Positions 8,251 through 16,756 of a DNA stretch of 64,000 nt are shown piece by piece. Every line of letters begins with the position of its first letter. The stretch's first letter is position 1. The notes below the pieces were generated by a model that worked only from the letters and a program-made list of their open reading frames with translations, made no database searches and was not told the DNA's origin. Source of the DNA: Litorilituus lipolyticus. GTDB lineage: Bacteria > Pseudomonadota > Gammaproteobacteria > Enterobacterales > Alteromonadaceae. The DNA lies in the NCBI RefSeq assembly GCF_006439335.1, contig NZ_SAWY01000038.1, forward strand, positions 62,001 through 126,000. Reading direction: 5' to 3'. Both the position numbers and the translations under genes were made by a program.

Positions 8251-9066
8251 TTAAACTGTTATTGCTGATTTAGTTGTTTCATTGATTATTTGTAGAGATT
8301 TATATTCGTTTTTATTTGAATCCTTCAAATGTTGATTTATTTCTTTGTACGCTCTGATCAGCGTTTTAAATAAATGGGATTTCATATGAGGTTTAATACT
8401 TGTTGGATTAATACCTTTACTGACACAAAATAATGCTAATGCATAAACGGTTTCGACTTCCGGTAAAGCACTTTGCCTATTCAATGCCCTAATATTACAT
8501 GAACCACAACCGCCTTTAAATTGGTAAGCAGTATTAGCAAATATTACACCGAAGCCCATAAAGCAAGCGATCAGATCGACTGCTTGTGGTTGTAACTCTT
8601 TACCACCAGGTACAGTGATATTAAGTTGGGCAAGCATTATACCTGCGAGGTGCTGAACAATATATGCAATAAAATCTTGAGGTTGACGTATTTGATCTAC
8701 TTGGTATGGAATTTTTATAGAATAAATGGGTGCTAAATAATGAACTTGACTCTTCTTACCTCTTAACGGGTACGATAAAGATAATTGAGGCATAGGTTCT
8801 ACATGATGATTACTGATATCAACGAGCTCTATAGGCCAGTTAGACATACCCGCATAATTTAAGGTATTGGTAAAAATAGTATGGGCCATTTCTTGGCCAC
8901 TTGAACATTTACCGGGGTAATACTCATTACTGGGTAAAATTGCTTTACTCTCTTTGATTAAGTAATCAGCATCAAAATTTTCTAAACACCATAAGAAACT
9001 ATCGTAAATCCAAGTTCGAGTGCCTTCATCAACAACAGGAGTTTTTTTAAATAATTGACCAAGCAT
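8251..9066 (-). CDS. Conserved hypothetical protein, function unknown
   Basis: A 271-residue soluble protein. I chose the ATG at 9066 because AGGAGAG lies five bases upstream; an in-frame ATG at 9105 falls inside creA. The C-terminal half has a motif LIACFMGFGVIFANTAYQF followed by ETVYALALFCVSKG, which I recall from uncharacterised proteobacterial proteins with a similar DLxxxFLGFGxFxAN pattern. A GGCGSC cluster sits between the two. No HExxH or other standard catalytic motif is seen. It starts two bases after the creA stop, so the two are translated from one message. Function unknown. Confidence 0.68.
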   Translation of the reverse strand: MLGQLFKKTPVVDEGTRTWIYDSFLWCLENFDADYLIKESKAILPSNEYYPGKCSSGQEMAHTIFTNTLNYAGMSNWPIELVDISNHHVEPMPQLSLSYPLRGKKSQVHYLAPIYSIKIPYQVDQIRQPQDFIAYIVQHLAGIMLAQLNITVPGGKELQPQAVDLIACFMGFGVIFANTAYQFKGGCGSCNIRALNRQSALPEVETVYALALFCVSKGINPTSIKPHMKSHLFKTLIRAYKEINQHLKDSNKNEYKSLQIINETTKSAITV

Positions 9067-9068
9067 GG

Positions 9069-9542
9069 TTACTCTCCTGTATTTTGCGCTAAAGCCCATT
9101 GCCACGCTTGGGTATCAAACAAGGGAACAGTTGAAAGAGAATGATGATGACTACCTGAGGTTTCTTTAGTTGAATACGATAGATACATTATGGTTTTCTG
9201 CTTAGCATCGTAAATTCGACGTACCTTTAAACTTTTGAACAATATACTTAAAGACTCTTTAAAGACAACTTCTCCATTTTTAGATAAATTAATATCCTTC
9301 ACTTGTTGCTCAGTTATAGGTCCTGTTTGTCGACAAGCAATACTCATATCTGATGGATCTGATAAATCTAGATTAGCTTCGACATAACTAACATGACAAG
9401 TTACCCCAGAAATTTTCGGATCGAGCATAGCCTTAATAACGACATCTTTAGTGGTAAATAAACCTAAACTGACTTTCCCTGCATTATCGGAACAACCAAA
9501 TAAAAATGCAGAGGCAAATAACACTGTTGATAGTTTTTTCAT
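9069..9542 (-). CDS. creA: CreA family protein
   Basis: A 157-residue exported protein of the CreA family, whose role is unknown despite the E. coli name derived from the cre locus. A signal sequence with a possible lipobox ends FLFGCSD (C17). Family features follow: the VSLGLFTTKDVVIKAMLDPKISGVTC region (in part), the VTCHVSY Cys and the SIACRQTGPI Cys, which probably form a disulfide in the periplasm. The creBCD genes are not here. It is tightly coupled to the unknown gene that follows it. Confidence 0.85.
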   Translation of the reverse strand: MKKLSTVLFASAFLFGCSDNAGKVSLGLFTTKDVVIKAMLDPKISGVTCHVSYVEANLDLSDPSDMSIACRQTGPITEQQVKDINLSKNGEVVFKESLSILFKSLKVRRIYDAKQKTIMYLSYSTKETSGSHHHSLSTVPLFDTQAWQWALAQNTGE

Positions 9543-9556
9543 AACAATAAATCTTT

Positions 9557-10441
9557 TTAAGTGTGTTGATTAAGCCAGTTTACTATATCAGGAAAGTGAT
9601 CATTAATCGCTTCTGGGTGAGTTAAAATATTAATGTGATCATAATCTAACTTGTTACCATTTTTCTTTGCTAACAAATTAAATTTTGAGTCTTTATTATA
9701 TTCATCAATAAAACCACGAACATCTCGTGCATTTCCTAACAAACTATCTTTAATGCCGGTAATATGCCATGTTGCAGGCCAATTCACTTGGCTAACTTGA
9801 CCGCTGTAATCATATTTATCAATAGGATCATGCCATTCACCTTTATTTATCCATTGAGAAGACTGTTGTAAAAAAGATAGTGTTTCACTGTCGGCTCCAA
9901 ACTTAAGTTTTTCCGCATCAATAAACCCTGTTTTTCGAGCCAAATGAGGTAGGAACTTATTCCATAATAAATCCAATTTTATTAATTTTTCAAATGATCG
10001 TATACGTATACTTCGCTTAGTACCAAAACACAGCTTACTGGCAACTAAATCAACGAGATTAGGGTATCGAATAAGTGAACTAGTTAATACCACACCACCC
10101 CAAGAGTGGCAGATAATATGTACTTTTTGTTGGGTTATATTGTTTACATAATTAAGTAACTCAGGGACATCTTCCGTGATCATTTCATATTGCCCATGAT
10201 TAGTGTCTTCATGAATTGGCGGTAAACTCTTTCCTTTTCCCCGAAAATCAGCAATATAAACATCAAAACCTTGTTCAGCTAAATAACAACCAAGTCCCTT
10301 ACCCTTTTCAGTATAAAAAATTTTCCCGTTCTCAATGGAGCCGTGAAGCATTAATACAGGCACTCCGCCCTTGTGTTTATAAATATGTCTTAGATGAAGT
10401 TGATGGTGTCCAGACGGGATAAATAAAGAATCTTGATTCAT
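9557..10441 (-). CDS. Alpha/beta-hydrolase fold protein
   Basis: A 294-residue cytosolic hydrolase with no signal sequence. The oxyanion-hole motif LHGS is near residue 32, the nucleophile elbow is CHSWGG with S113, the acid is probably D232 (TGIKDS) and the base H269 (YDHINIL). The substrate cannot be read; relatives include esterases and lipases. It is not obviously BioH, because length and flanking motifs differ. It stands 14 bases upstream of creA in transcription order and 78 bases after the PhyH gene. Confidence 0.82.
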   Translation of the reverse strand: MNQDSLFIPSGHHQLHLRHIYKHKGGVPVLMLHGSIENGKIFYTEKGKGLGCYLAEQGFDVYIADFRGKGKSLPPIHEDTNHGQYEMITEDVPELLNYVNNITQQKVHIICHSWGGVVLTSSLIRYPNLVDLVASKLCFGTKRSIRIRSFEKLIKLDLLWNKFLPHLARKTGFIDAEKLKFGADSETLSFLQQSSQWINKGEWHDPIDKYDYSGQVSQVNWPATWHITGIKDSLLGNARDVRGFIDEYNKDSKFNLLAKKNGNKLDYDHINILTHPEAINDHFPDIVNWLNQHT

Positions 10442-10519
10442 TAAAATATAATTATAATTAACTAAAAGATTAAAATACCATATCGGATAAGTGATCAGAC
10501 CACAAGATAATGTACACTG

Positions 10520-11278
10520 TTAAAGTTTCAACCTAATGGTTTCTTTAAATATTGTTGGATTTTCTAGCTGCTGTAAATCGAGTTTATTAGGTAAATAAAT
10601 ATTCGATATTGGTTTTGCCAAAGCAGGATTGCTTTCAAAAAAAATTGCATCAAAGGCTAAACGATCATTACCATATAAACCTCGGTGAATCATTTTGGCT
10701 GAGAAGATGAGTAAATCTCCTGCATTTAGCTTAATTACACTAGAGTTGGCTAAATCATTATGAGGAAGATGCCCATTACGAGACGTTCGTACAGCTAACT
10801 CAGTATTAGAGTCCCAGCGCTTATGGCTACCTGAAATTAACTCAATACCAGGCTCATCCACTAAAGGAATTCTAAAATGAACGACTTCACTGCCTGATAA
10901 TGCAATTTTCTGCTCTTGCTCTGATAAGTGATATTGAAAATCTCTATGCCAATAATTCTTTTGCTCAATTGTTACCGGATCAAAAAATAATTGAGTATTC
11001 ATAAAAGCTGCTGGCTCACCAAGTATTCTATGTACCATATCAACTAACTTATTAGTCGCTAAAAATTTGAATAGTGCTAACCTTTGCATGCTATTGATGT
11101 ATTTACCCTCAGTAAGCCCAGAAGAGTTAATCGCTTTAGTTTGATAAAACTCTTCATTATTATCTTTCCATCCACGATGAAATGTATTAACTATGTGAGT
11201 TAAATTAGATATCTCTTGTTGATTAAAAAAATCTTTAATCAACAAGAATCCATTAGATGAAAAGGAAGGATGAGGCAT
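10520..11278 (-). CDS. Phytanoyl-CoA dioxygenase (PhyH) family protein
   Basis: A 252-residue Fe(II)/2-oxoglutarate-dependent oxygenase. The iron-binding triad is H111 and D113 (WHRDFQ) and distal H198 (MIHRG), with R206 (NDRLAF) in place to hold the 2-oxoglutarate. The region GIELISGSHKRW matches the family's substrate-side segment. The specific substrate is unknown; PhyH members hydroxylate lipids, amino acids and secondary metabolites. The Spo0M-like gene ends five bases before its start, so they are probably co-transcribed. Confidence 0.84.
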   Translation of the reverse strand: MPHPSFSSNGFLLIKDFFNQQEISNLTHIVNTFHRGWKDNNEEFYQTKAINSSGLTEGKYINSMQRLALFKFLATNKLVDMVHRILGEPAAFMNTQLFFDPVTIEQKNYWHRDFQYHLSEQEQKIALSGSEVVHFRIPLVDEPGIELISGSHKRWDSNTELAVRTSRNGHLPHNDLANSSVIKLNAGDLLIFSAKMIHRGLYGNDRLAFDAIFFESNPALAKPISNIYLPNKLDLQQLENPTIFKETIRLKL

Positions 11279-11283
11279 AAGAA

Positions 11284-12048
11284 TTAAAGGATTTTTTCTA
11301 TATACGGCCGTACCTGCTCTATTGAGCTACAATGATTAGGTATTGAGATACTACGATAACCATCACCTAAAAATAGACGATCAATTTCGATAAGCACACC
11401 GGTTTCATGGCCATTATCGACAAAAGTTACTTCAATTTCTTTAGCTCCAAATAATGAACGTGATTGTTGTTTAAATTCATACTCTTGGTAACAAGGTAAA
11501 TGCGAAGAAAAATTCTCACCTCGAACGCCACCGACTTCGAGATCAATTTTAAACAATGAATAACCACTTTGTTCAATCACTTCAAGCACGGCAAGTTGAG
11601 TCGGTGAAGGATGAATAGTTAACGGATCATTATCTGAGCCATCAATACCATTTTTAATGTCTAAGCCTGTTTGCAACCAAACTTTAGCAATTTGTTGTCC
11701 ATGAAAACTTGATGCCGGCACTTCACTATGTAGATCAAGAGAAAAATGACGTGTTATCGTTTCTTGTGGTTGAACCTCCACATTAAGTTCTTGCAACCAA
11801 TGCTGTAAAACAACATTTTTGTTATAAGTAACTTCTTCATCGCCTACTTCACTTTCAGCCTTTGCTTGTGCCATTATCGCTAATTCAATGCCATTTAAGT
11901 GCTGAGAAACATCTCCACCCTTGATAATAACTTCAATATCAAACGTTTGACCTGCAATTAATTCATCTGTTAATAACAAAGTATCAACAGTTGCTTTTCC
12001 GATACCAACACTGGCTAATAGTTTTTTTAACAAATTTATGTACTCCAT
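11284..12048 (-). CDS. Spo0M/SpoOM-like sporulation-control-type protein (arrestin fold)
   Basis: A 254-residue protein matching the N-terminal arrestin-like domain of the Spo0M family: KKLLASVGIGKATVDTLL, the GQTFDIEVIIKGGDVSQ strand pair, and the HFSLDLHSEVPAS region. The family is widespread beyond spore-formers; here it cannot control sporulation and its role is unknown. The ATG at 12048 lacks an SD; a TTG at 12033 follows a GGAG by nine bases and would begin MLKKLLASVGIG, which looks more family-like. I keep the ATG as the conventional call. It is followed by the PhyH gene five bases on. Confidence 0.8.
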   Translation of the reverse strand: MEYINLLKKLLASVGIGKATVDTLLLTDELIAGQTFDIEVIIKGGDVSQHLNGIELAIMAQAKAESEVGDEEVTYNKNVVLQHWLQELNVEVQPQETITRHFSLDLHSEVPASSFHGQQIAKVWLQTGLDIKNGIDGSDNDPLTIHPSPTQLAVLEVIEQSGYSLFKIDLEVGGVRGENFSSHLPCYQEYEFKQQSRSLFGAKEIEVTFVDNGHETGVLIEIDRLFLGDGYRSISIPNHCSSIEQVRPYIEKIL

Positions 12049-12409
12049 GATAATTGCTTAAACAACAATTTACTCGCCGTTTTAATTATTTGCAAAACTT
12101 TGTCACTTTTACTTGTTACAAGGTTTAAAAAACAATAATGCTTTATTTAATTATCAAAAACCCAATTACTGTAACCACTCATCTAATAACTCTTTATTAA
12201 GTGTTTTATAAAAATACATTTCAAATAATCAAACAGAGGCTCATCATGAAAGTGAACACTCGCTTTAGCCAGCGAGGAGTTGTCAGGGTTATCATGTTTG
12301 TTTACTTAAGAGTTATTGGGGTTGTTAATGTTGGATCCGGGCGGGGTTGTCGGGGTTATAAAAAAACAGTAGTATGGGGTTGTTAGAGTCATGATGAGTT
12401 GAAAACTAA
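12049..12409. other. Intergenic region between spo0M-like and hicB-like genes
   Basis: 361 bases. The first 200 are AT-rich with nothing recognisable. The second part carries the G-rich repeats listed separately. No HicA-like toxin frame is seen. One open frame at 12201-12386 is composed largely of the repeats and does not resemble a gene. Confidence 0.6.
12276..12384 (+). repeat. Imperfect G-rich repeats GGRGTTGT
   Basis: Four copies of GGRGTTGT start at 12276, 12318, 12343 and 12376; the first and third extend to a shared GGRGTTGTCRGGGTTAT. Together with GGG at 12339 and GGGG at 12352 they form a dense run of G-tracts on one strand in an AT-rich setting, ending 25 bases before the hicB-like start. 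The origin is unknown; a G-quadruplex or a mobile-element remnant are possibilities. Confidence 0.6.
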
Positions 12410-12853
12410 ATGAAATACCCAGTCTTAATAGAGAGTAGTACTGACAACAATACTTATAACGTGAGTGTGCCTGATTTACCTGGCTGCCAAAGTAAAGTTA
12501 ACGGGATAGATCAAGGGTTTACTGCTAGTATCGAGATGATTAAAAGTCACCTAAGTATATTGGCTGAATATGGTGAAAAAGTGCCTAGTGCTAGCAGTAT
12601 CGAAAAGCAACGTTCATTATGGCGGGAGCAAAATAAGCATCTTGCTAATGCTGAACAAAGGTTAATAGACAGTGTTTGGGGTTTAGTTGATGTTGATATA
12701 ACGCCCTATCTCGGTAAAAGTCATAAAATAAATGTTACTTTACCAGAGCTTTTAATCAGCCAAATAGATGATCGGGTCAGTAAATCAGAGCAACACAAAA
12801 CCCGTTCGGGTTTTATTGCTGCGGCATGTATTGCTGAATTAGCAAAAGAGTGA
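12410..12853 (+). CDS. HicB-family antitoxin-like protein without adjacent HicA
   Basis: A 147-residue protein. The N-terminal half matches the HicB partial RNase-H-like fold (MKYPVLIESS, YNVSVPDLPGCQSKVNGI), and the C-terminus has a ribbon-helix-helix pattern (HKINVTLPELLISQIDDRV, then RSGFIAAACIAEL), so it can probably bind DNA. HicB normally neutralises the small RNase HicA encoded next to it, but no HicA-like frame is found on either side. It may be a solitary regulator or a remnant. SD support for the start is weak. It is convergent with bioD across a strong hairpin. Confidence 0.78.
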   Translation: MKYPVLIESSTDNNTYNVSVPDLPGCQSKVNGIDQGFTASIEMIKSHLSILAEYGEKVPSASSIEKQRSLWREQNKHLANAEQRLIDSVWGLVDVDITPYLGKSHKINVTLPELLISQIDDRVSKSEQHKTRSGFIAAACIAELAKE

Positions 12854-12876
12854 AGCAATAGTGTATATGTTAAGCT

Positions 12877-12908
12877 GCGAAATAACTTTCTTTATAAAGT
12901 TATTTCGC
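12877..12908. terminator. Bidirectional hairpin between hicB-like gene and bioD
   Basis: A 13-bp perfect stem GCGAAATAACTTT / AAAGTTATTTCGC with a 6-base loop lies between convergent genes. T runs after it are short, so termination strength is uncertain. Confidence 0.65.
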
Positions 12909-12913
12909 TTTAA

Positions 12914-13627
12914 CTAGAGCGTGTTGAACTTTGTAGTATCAATGAGTGCAGAAGCTTGTTTAATTTTTTCTTTATAAGATAACTTACTATCAAAATACGG
13001 AATGTGAGCGATCATAGGTAATTGCAGTAATGCCTGTAGGGCTTCAATATTTTCTTCTAGATTATCCATTGTATCATCGACAGCACAGTTAGAAATCCAA
13101 CCTAAACAGTCTGTCCCTGATTGCTTTATTGATTGCAGCGTTAATAAAGCATGATTTAAACAACCTAACTTCATATTAACGATGAGAATTACAGGAAGCG
13201 CTTCAGACGCGACAAAATCTGAAAGAAATTGACCATCACCATTTTTAAATCCTATAGGTAAACGCCAACCCCCTGCACCTTCAACTAATATATAATCAGC
13301 AGCCCTTTGCTTAACTTGTTGAAAATGATCAGTTATGCTCTCTAAAGTTATTTGGCAACCTTCACTTTGTGCTGCAATATGTGGGGCTATTGGCTGCTTA
13401 AAAGCAATGGGATTGATCTCGTTAATACTTTGTTGGCAATTGGCATGCTCATGCAAAAGTTTGGCATCTTCATTTACCAAGATACCATCGACAAAATCAC
13501 AACCTGCTGAAATCGGTTTAAAAACAGCAATTTGTTTGCTTTGTTGTTTTAAAGATTCAATAATTGCACACGATACAAAGGTTTTACCTGCGTCTGTATC
13601 TGTTGCAGTGACAAATAGTTTTTTCAT
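12914..13627 (-). CDS. bioD: Dethiobiotin synthetase
   Basis: A 237-residue enzyme that closes the ureido ring of dethiobiotin from 7,8-diaminopelargonate, CO2 and ATP. The P-loop variant TATDTDAGKTFVS is at residues 7-19, and VEGAGGWRLP is the family's second signature. It is the last gene of the bioB-bioF-bioC-bioD run, starting one base after the bioC stop, and ends before a hairpin shared with the hicB-like gene. The call is secure. Confidence 0.96.
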   Translation of the reverse strand: MKKLFVTATDTDAGKTFVSCAIIESLKQQSKQIAVFKPISAGCDFVDGILVNEDAKLLHEHANCQQSINEINPIAFKQPIAPHIAAQSEGCQITLESITDHFQQVKQRAADYILVEGAGGWRLPIGFKNGDGQFLSDFVASEALPVILIVNMKLGCLNHALLTLQSIKQSGTDCLGWISNCAVDDTMDNLEENIEALQALLQLPMIAHIPYFDSKLSYKEKIKQASALIDTTKFNTL

Positions 13628-13628
13628 A

Positions 13629-14423
13629 CTAATTATTTAATTTAACCACTAAGCCAGAAAATAAACGATAAGTCGCAGGGTAAATACCACTTGGCTCTAA
13701 AAAGTCTTGATAAAACTCTGTCATTTTGAACCATTTATCTTTACCTGATAAACCACGATTCTTTTTATTTGGTAAATGATTTGCTCCCAAGCCTTTTAAT
13801 TCTCTGGCTAAGTGAATAACATTTTGATATTCCAATATAATATCCTGGCACTTTTGTTCGAGTAGTTTAGATTGCCCAGTGTTGAATAAAGCATTCATTT
13901 CATCGACAGTTTTGAAATCAATAACATGTTGATCATTATCAACTTGTTTCCATGAAGATTTTAACTCATGTAAAGTACCATCAATTAAGGTAGTAAAAAT
14001 TATCAAACCACCGGGCTTTAACACCCTTAAAATTTCATTAATAGCCACGTTTAACGGATCAAACCATTGAATTACTAAGTTTGAGTAAATTAAGTCTACA
14101 CTTTCATCAGCCAAAGGAATTTTGTGCGCATCAGCTTCTATCCATAATATATTTTCATTTCGTTTAGATTTTGCAAAACGTAACATATTGGTTGATATAT
14201 CTAAGCCAATAACTTGCTGATAATTGCTCGCTAATAAATCAGTAAAAAAACCAGTACCGGAACCTAAATCTAACACGGTAAGATCTGACTTTTTTGGTAA
14301 CCATGGCATTAAATGTTTACCAGAAAATCGCTGTAATCTAGCAGAGACATCGTATGATTGACTTGCTAAACCAAAAGTTTTAGCGATATTTTCTCTTGTT
14401 TGCCAAATTTCTTCTTTTTGCAT
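13629..14423 (-). CDS. bioC: Malonyl-ACP O-methyltransferase
   Basis: A 264-residue SAM-dependent methyltransferase that masks the malonyl carboxyl to start pimelate synthesis by fatty acid enzymes. The SAM-binding motif I VLDLGSGTGFFTDLLA is near residue 49, followed by VIGLDIS and the YSNLVIQWF motif typical of BioC. The start codon overlaps the bioF stop (TAATG). The later demethylating esterase BioH is not in this window. Position and motifs make the call firm. Confidence 0.95.
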   Translation of the reverse strand: MQKEEIWQTRENIAKTFGLASQSYDVSARLQRFSGKHLMPWLPKKSDLTVLDLGSGTGFFTDLLASNYQQVIGLDISTNMLRFAKSKRNENILWIEADAHKIPLADESVDLIYSNLVIQWFDPLNVAINEILRVLKPGGLIIFTTLIDGTLHELKSSWKQVDNDQHVIDFKTVDEMNALFNTGQSKLLEQKCQDIILEYQNVIHLARELKGLGANHLPNKKNRGLSGKDKWFKMTEFYQDFLEPSGIYPATYRLFSGLVVKLNN

Positions 14424-15592
14424 TAGTAATTTAACGCCTTATTTAATGTGCTTGCTAACTTATTGATATCATTATGACTATGGTTTGCGCAAATGGTAAC
14501 GCGTAACCTTGATGTGCCATTGGCCACGGTTGGTGGTCTAATAGCAGTAACCCATAGTCCTTGCTCCTTTAAAGTTTTACTCACATCAAGGGCCTTTTGT
14601 TCATCACCAATAATAATGGCATGAATTGAAGAGTCTGATGGTAAAACATTAATGTGTTGATCAAGTTTCGAAAGGAACAATTCACTTAGTTCTACAATTT
14701 TATCACGTCGCCACTGCTCACTTTGAGTGAGTTCAATACTCTTTTTAGTCGCCCAAGCAATCGCTGGAGATATCGCCGTAGAATATATATAGTGCCGAGA
14801 AAAATTAGTTAGATAATCTTTTAACTCCTGCTCACAAGCAATAAATGCACCGCTGGTTGCTAGCGCCTTACCAAAAGTGGCCATAGATATGTCAATATTG
14901 GTGACGAAATTACTACCCTGACCTTTATCACCTATTACACCGATACTGTGAGCATCATCTAAATATAGCCAAGAATCATAACTCTCTGCTAATTTTTTTA
15001 ACTTATTTATATCTGCTTTATCACCATCCATACTAAAGACACCTTCAGATGCTATTAACTTATTGGTATCTTCTGGCACTTGCGCTAAAAAGCGAGCTAA
15101 TTGTGTCATATCATTATGCGCAAAGCGTTTTATAACTCCTTGGCTTTGATAGGCGCCATCAATCATAGAAGCGTGACTTAACTTATCAAGAAAGAATGCC
15201 GCTTTGTTTGACGATTTAGCTTGAGTTGAGCCTAGCGCATGAAACAGCGCTAAGTTTGCTGAAAAGCCACTAGAAAAAAGCAAGCAACTGGGCTTATTTA
15301 GCCACTGACAAATAGTTTCTTCAAGTGATTGATGAGCATATTGATATCCGGTGACTAAACTAGAAGCGCTTGCACACAAACCAAAACGATCAACGCCTTC
15401 TTGCATGGCACTATTTATCAAAGGGTGGTTATTGAGCCCTAAGTAATCATTAGATGAAAAATTTATATAGCTTTTATCTTCAATAATAATGTGATTAAGG
15501 TTATCACGACTGTTATTTGTACATACTCGTTGGCGATAACGAGCCTGTTTCTTCTGTTGTGATAACTGTTCACTTATAAAAGTAAAAGCCAT
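14423..15592 (-). CDS. bioF: 8-amino-7-oxononanoate synthase
   Basis: A 389-residue pyridoxal-phosphate enzyme of the alpha-oxoamine synthase family, joining pimeloyl-ACP and alanine. The cofactor lysine is K242 in TFGKALATSGAF, with LDDAHSIGVIG near 211 and FSSNDYLGL near 45 as family motifs. It starts eight bases after bioB and overlaps bioC by one base. Length is normal for the family. Confidence 0.97.
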   Translation of the reverse strand: MAFTFISEQLSQQKKQARYRQRVCTNNSRDNLNHIIIEDKSYINFSSNDYLGLNNHPLINSAMQEGVDRFGLCASASSLVTGYQYAHQSLEETICQWLNKPSCLLFSSGFSANLALFHALGSTQAKSSNKAAFFLDKLSHASMIDGAYQSQGVIKRFAHNDMTQLARFLAQVPEDTNKLIASEGVFSMDGDKADINKLKKLAESYDSWLYLDDAHSIGVIGDKGQGSNFVTNIDISMATFGKALATSGAFIACEQELKDYLTNFSRHYIYSTAISPAIAWATKKSIELTQSEQWRRDKIVELSELFLSKLDQHINVLPSDSSIHAIIIGDEQKALDVSKTLKEQGLWVTAIRPPTVANGTSRLRVTICANHSHNDINKLASTLNKALNY

Positions 15593-15600
15593 ATCAGATA

Positions 15601-16668
15601 TTATTGCGCTGCGTTATGGAACAAATCACTATGCTGATTATCAATAACCGCTGTTTTAATCTTTAATTCAACGTCTTTGCTATCATCATCAATAGTTTCG
15701 GTATTTATTCCTAATTTTTCAAACAGTGCAATATCTTGATCTGTTTCAGGATTCTCCGTCGTCAGTAACTTGCAACCATAAAAAATAGAGTTTGCACCAG
15801 CCAAGAAACATAGGGATTGCATTTGCTCATTCATTGATGACCGACCTGCTGATAACCTAACGTGGCTTTTTGGCATCATAATTCTCGCTACAGCGATACA
15901 GCGAATAAAATCAAAACTTTCCAAATCATCAACATCACTAAGTGGGGTGCCTTCAACTTTTACTAGCATATTAATTGGTACACTTTCAGGTTGAGGCGTT
16001 AAATTTGCTAACTGTACAAGTAGTGATGCTCTATCGATTGCTTGTTCACCAAGACCAACGATACCACCACTACAGACTTTCATACCCGCAGAGCGCACAT
16101 TATCAAGGGTATCTAATCGATCTTGATAGGTTCTAGTCGTTATAATTTGGTTATAATGTTCAGGAGAAGTATCTAGGTTATGGTTGTAATAATCTAAACC
16201 AGCATCTTGTAATTGATCTGCTTGATCTTTTGATAACATACCTAGTGTCATACAAGTTTCCATACCTAACTCTTTTACGCCTTTTACCATGTTTAATACA
16301 TAAGGCATGTCACGTTCTTTTGGATTTCGCCATGCAGCGCCCATACAAAAGCGCGTAGAGCCCATTTCTTTTGCTTTTTTGGCAGCCTCTAATACTTTTT
16401 CAGTAGCTAACAACCGTTCTTTTTCTAGATCAGTTTTATTACGGGCACTTTGAGAACAATATTTACAATCTTCAGGGCAAGCACCTGTTTTTATTGATAA
16501 TAACGTACTAACCTGCACTTCGTTAGCATTAAAGTTTTGGCGATGAACCGTTTGGGCTTGAAACATTAGGTCATTAAAAGGTAGAGCAAATAACGCCTCT
16601 ACTTCTTTAACATTCCAGTTATGACGAACATTAGACTCTTGACCCGATGATAAAACAGCTTGTGACAT
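15601..16668 (-). CDS. bioB: Biotin synthase
   Basis: A 355-residue radical-SAM enzyme that inserts sulfur into dethiobiotin. The cluster-binding motif is C64, C68, C71 (ACPEDCKYC); the downstream motifs [12 protein letters not shown] and YYNHNLDTS are present. It is first in the minus-strand biotin operon, 88 bases from divergent bioA, with the BirA-like operator in the gap. The C-terminal 35 residues are acidic and variable. Confidence 0.98.
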   Translation of the reverse strand: MSQAVLSSGQESNVRHNWNVKEVEALFALPFNDLMFQAQTVHRQNFNANEVQVSTLLSIKTGACPEDCKYCSQSARNKTDLEKERLLATEKVLEAAKKAKEMGSTRFCMGAAWRNPKERDMPYVLNMVKGVKELGMETCMTLGMLSKDQADQLQDAGLDYYNHNLDTSPEHYNQIITTRTYQDRLDTLDNVRSAGMKVCSGGIVGLGEQAIDRASLLVQLANLTPQPESVPINMLVKVEGTPLSDVDDLESFDFIRCIAVARIMMPKSHVRLSAGRSSMNEQMQSLCFLAGANSIFYGCKLLTTENPETDQDIALFEKLGINTETIDDDSKDVELKIKTAVIDNQHSDLFHNAAQ

Positions 16669-16723
16669 AATTACTCAATTGCATAGTGTTAACTTAACGG
16701 GTAGTCTAGCCAGCACAAGAATG

Positions 16724-16756
16724 TTGTCAACGATAAAAGCTTACATTAGTTAACAA
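16724..16756. promoter_or_regulatory. BirA (biotin repressor) operator
   Basis: The half-sites TTGTCAACG and AGTTAACAA form an inverted repeat separated by 15 bases and match the known BirA pattern TTGTWAAC-N14-16-GTTWACAA. It lies between divergent bioA and bioB and ends exactly at the base before the bioA ATG. Binding of BirA with biotinyl-AMP should shut both directions. Confidence 0.87.

Noticed and set aside
9557..10441. Alpha/beta hydrolase as BioH for the nearby biotin genes
   Set aside because: It is longer than BioH (about 255), lacks its flanking motifs by eye, and lies 2.5 kb from the bio operon on a different transcript.
12201..12386. Open frame upstream of the hicB-like gene as a possible HicA
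   Set aside because: Its residues show no HicA pattern (no conserved His-containing strand) and half of it is the G-rich repeat.
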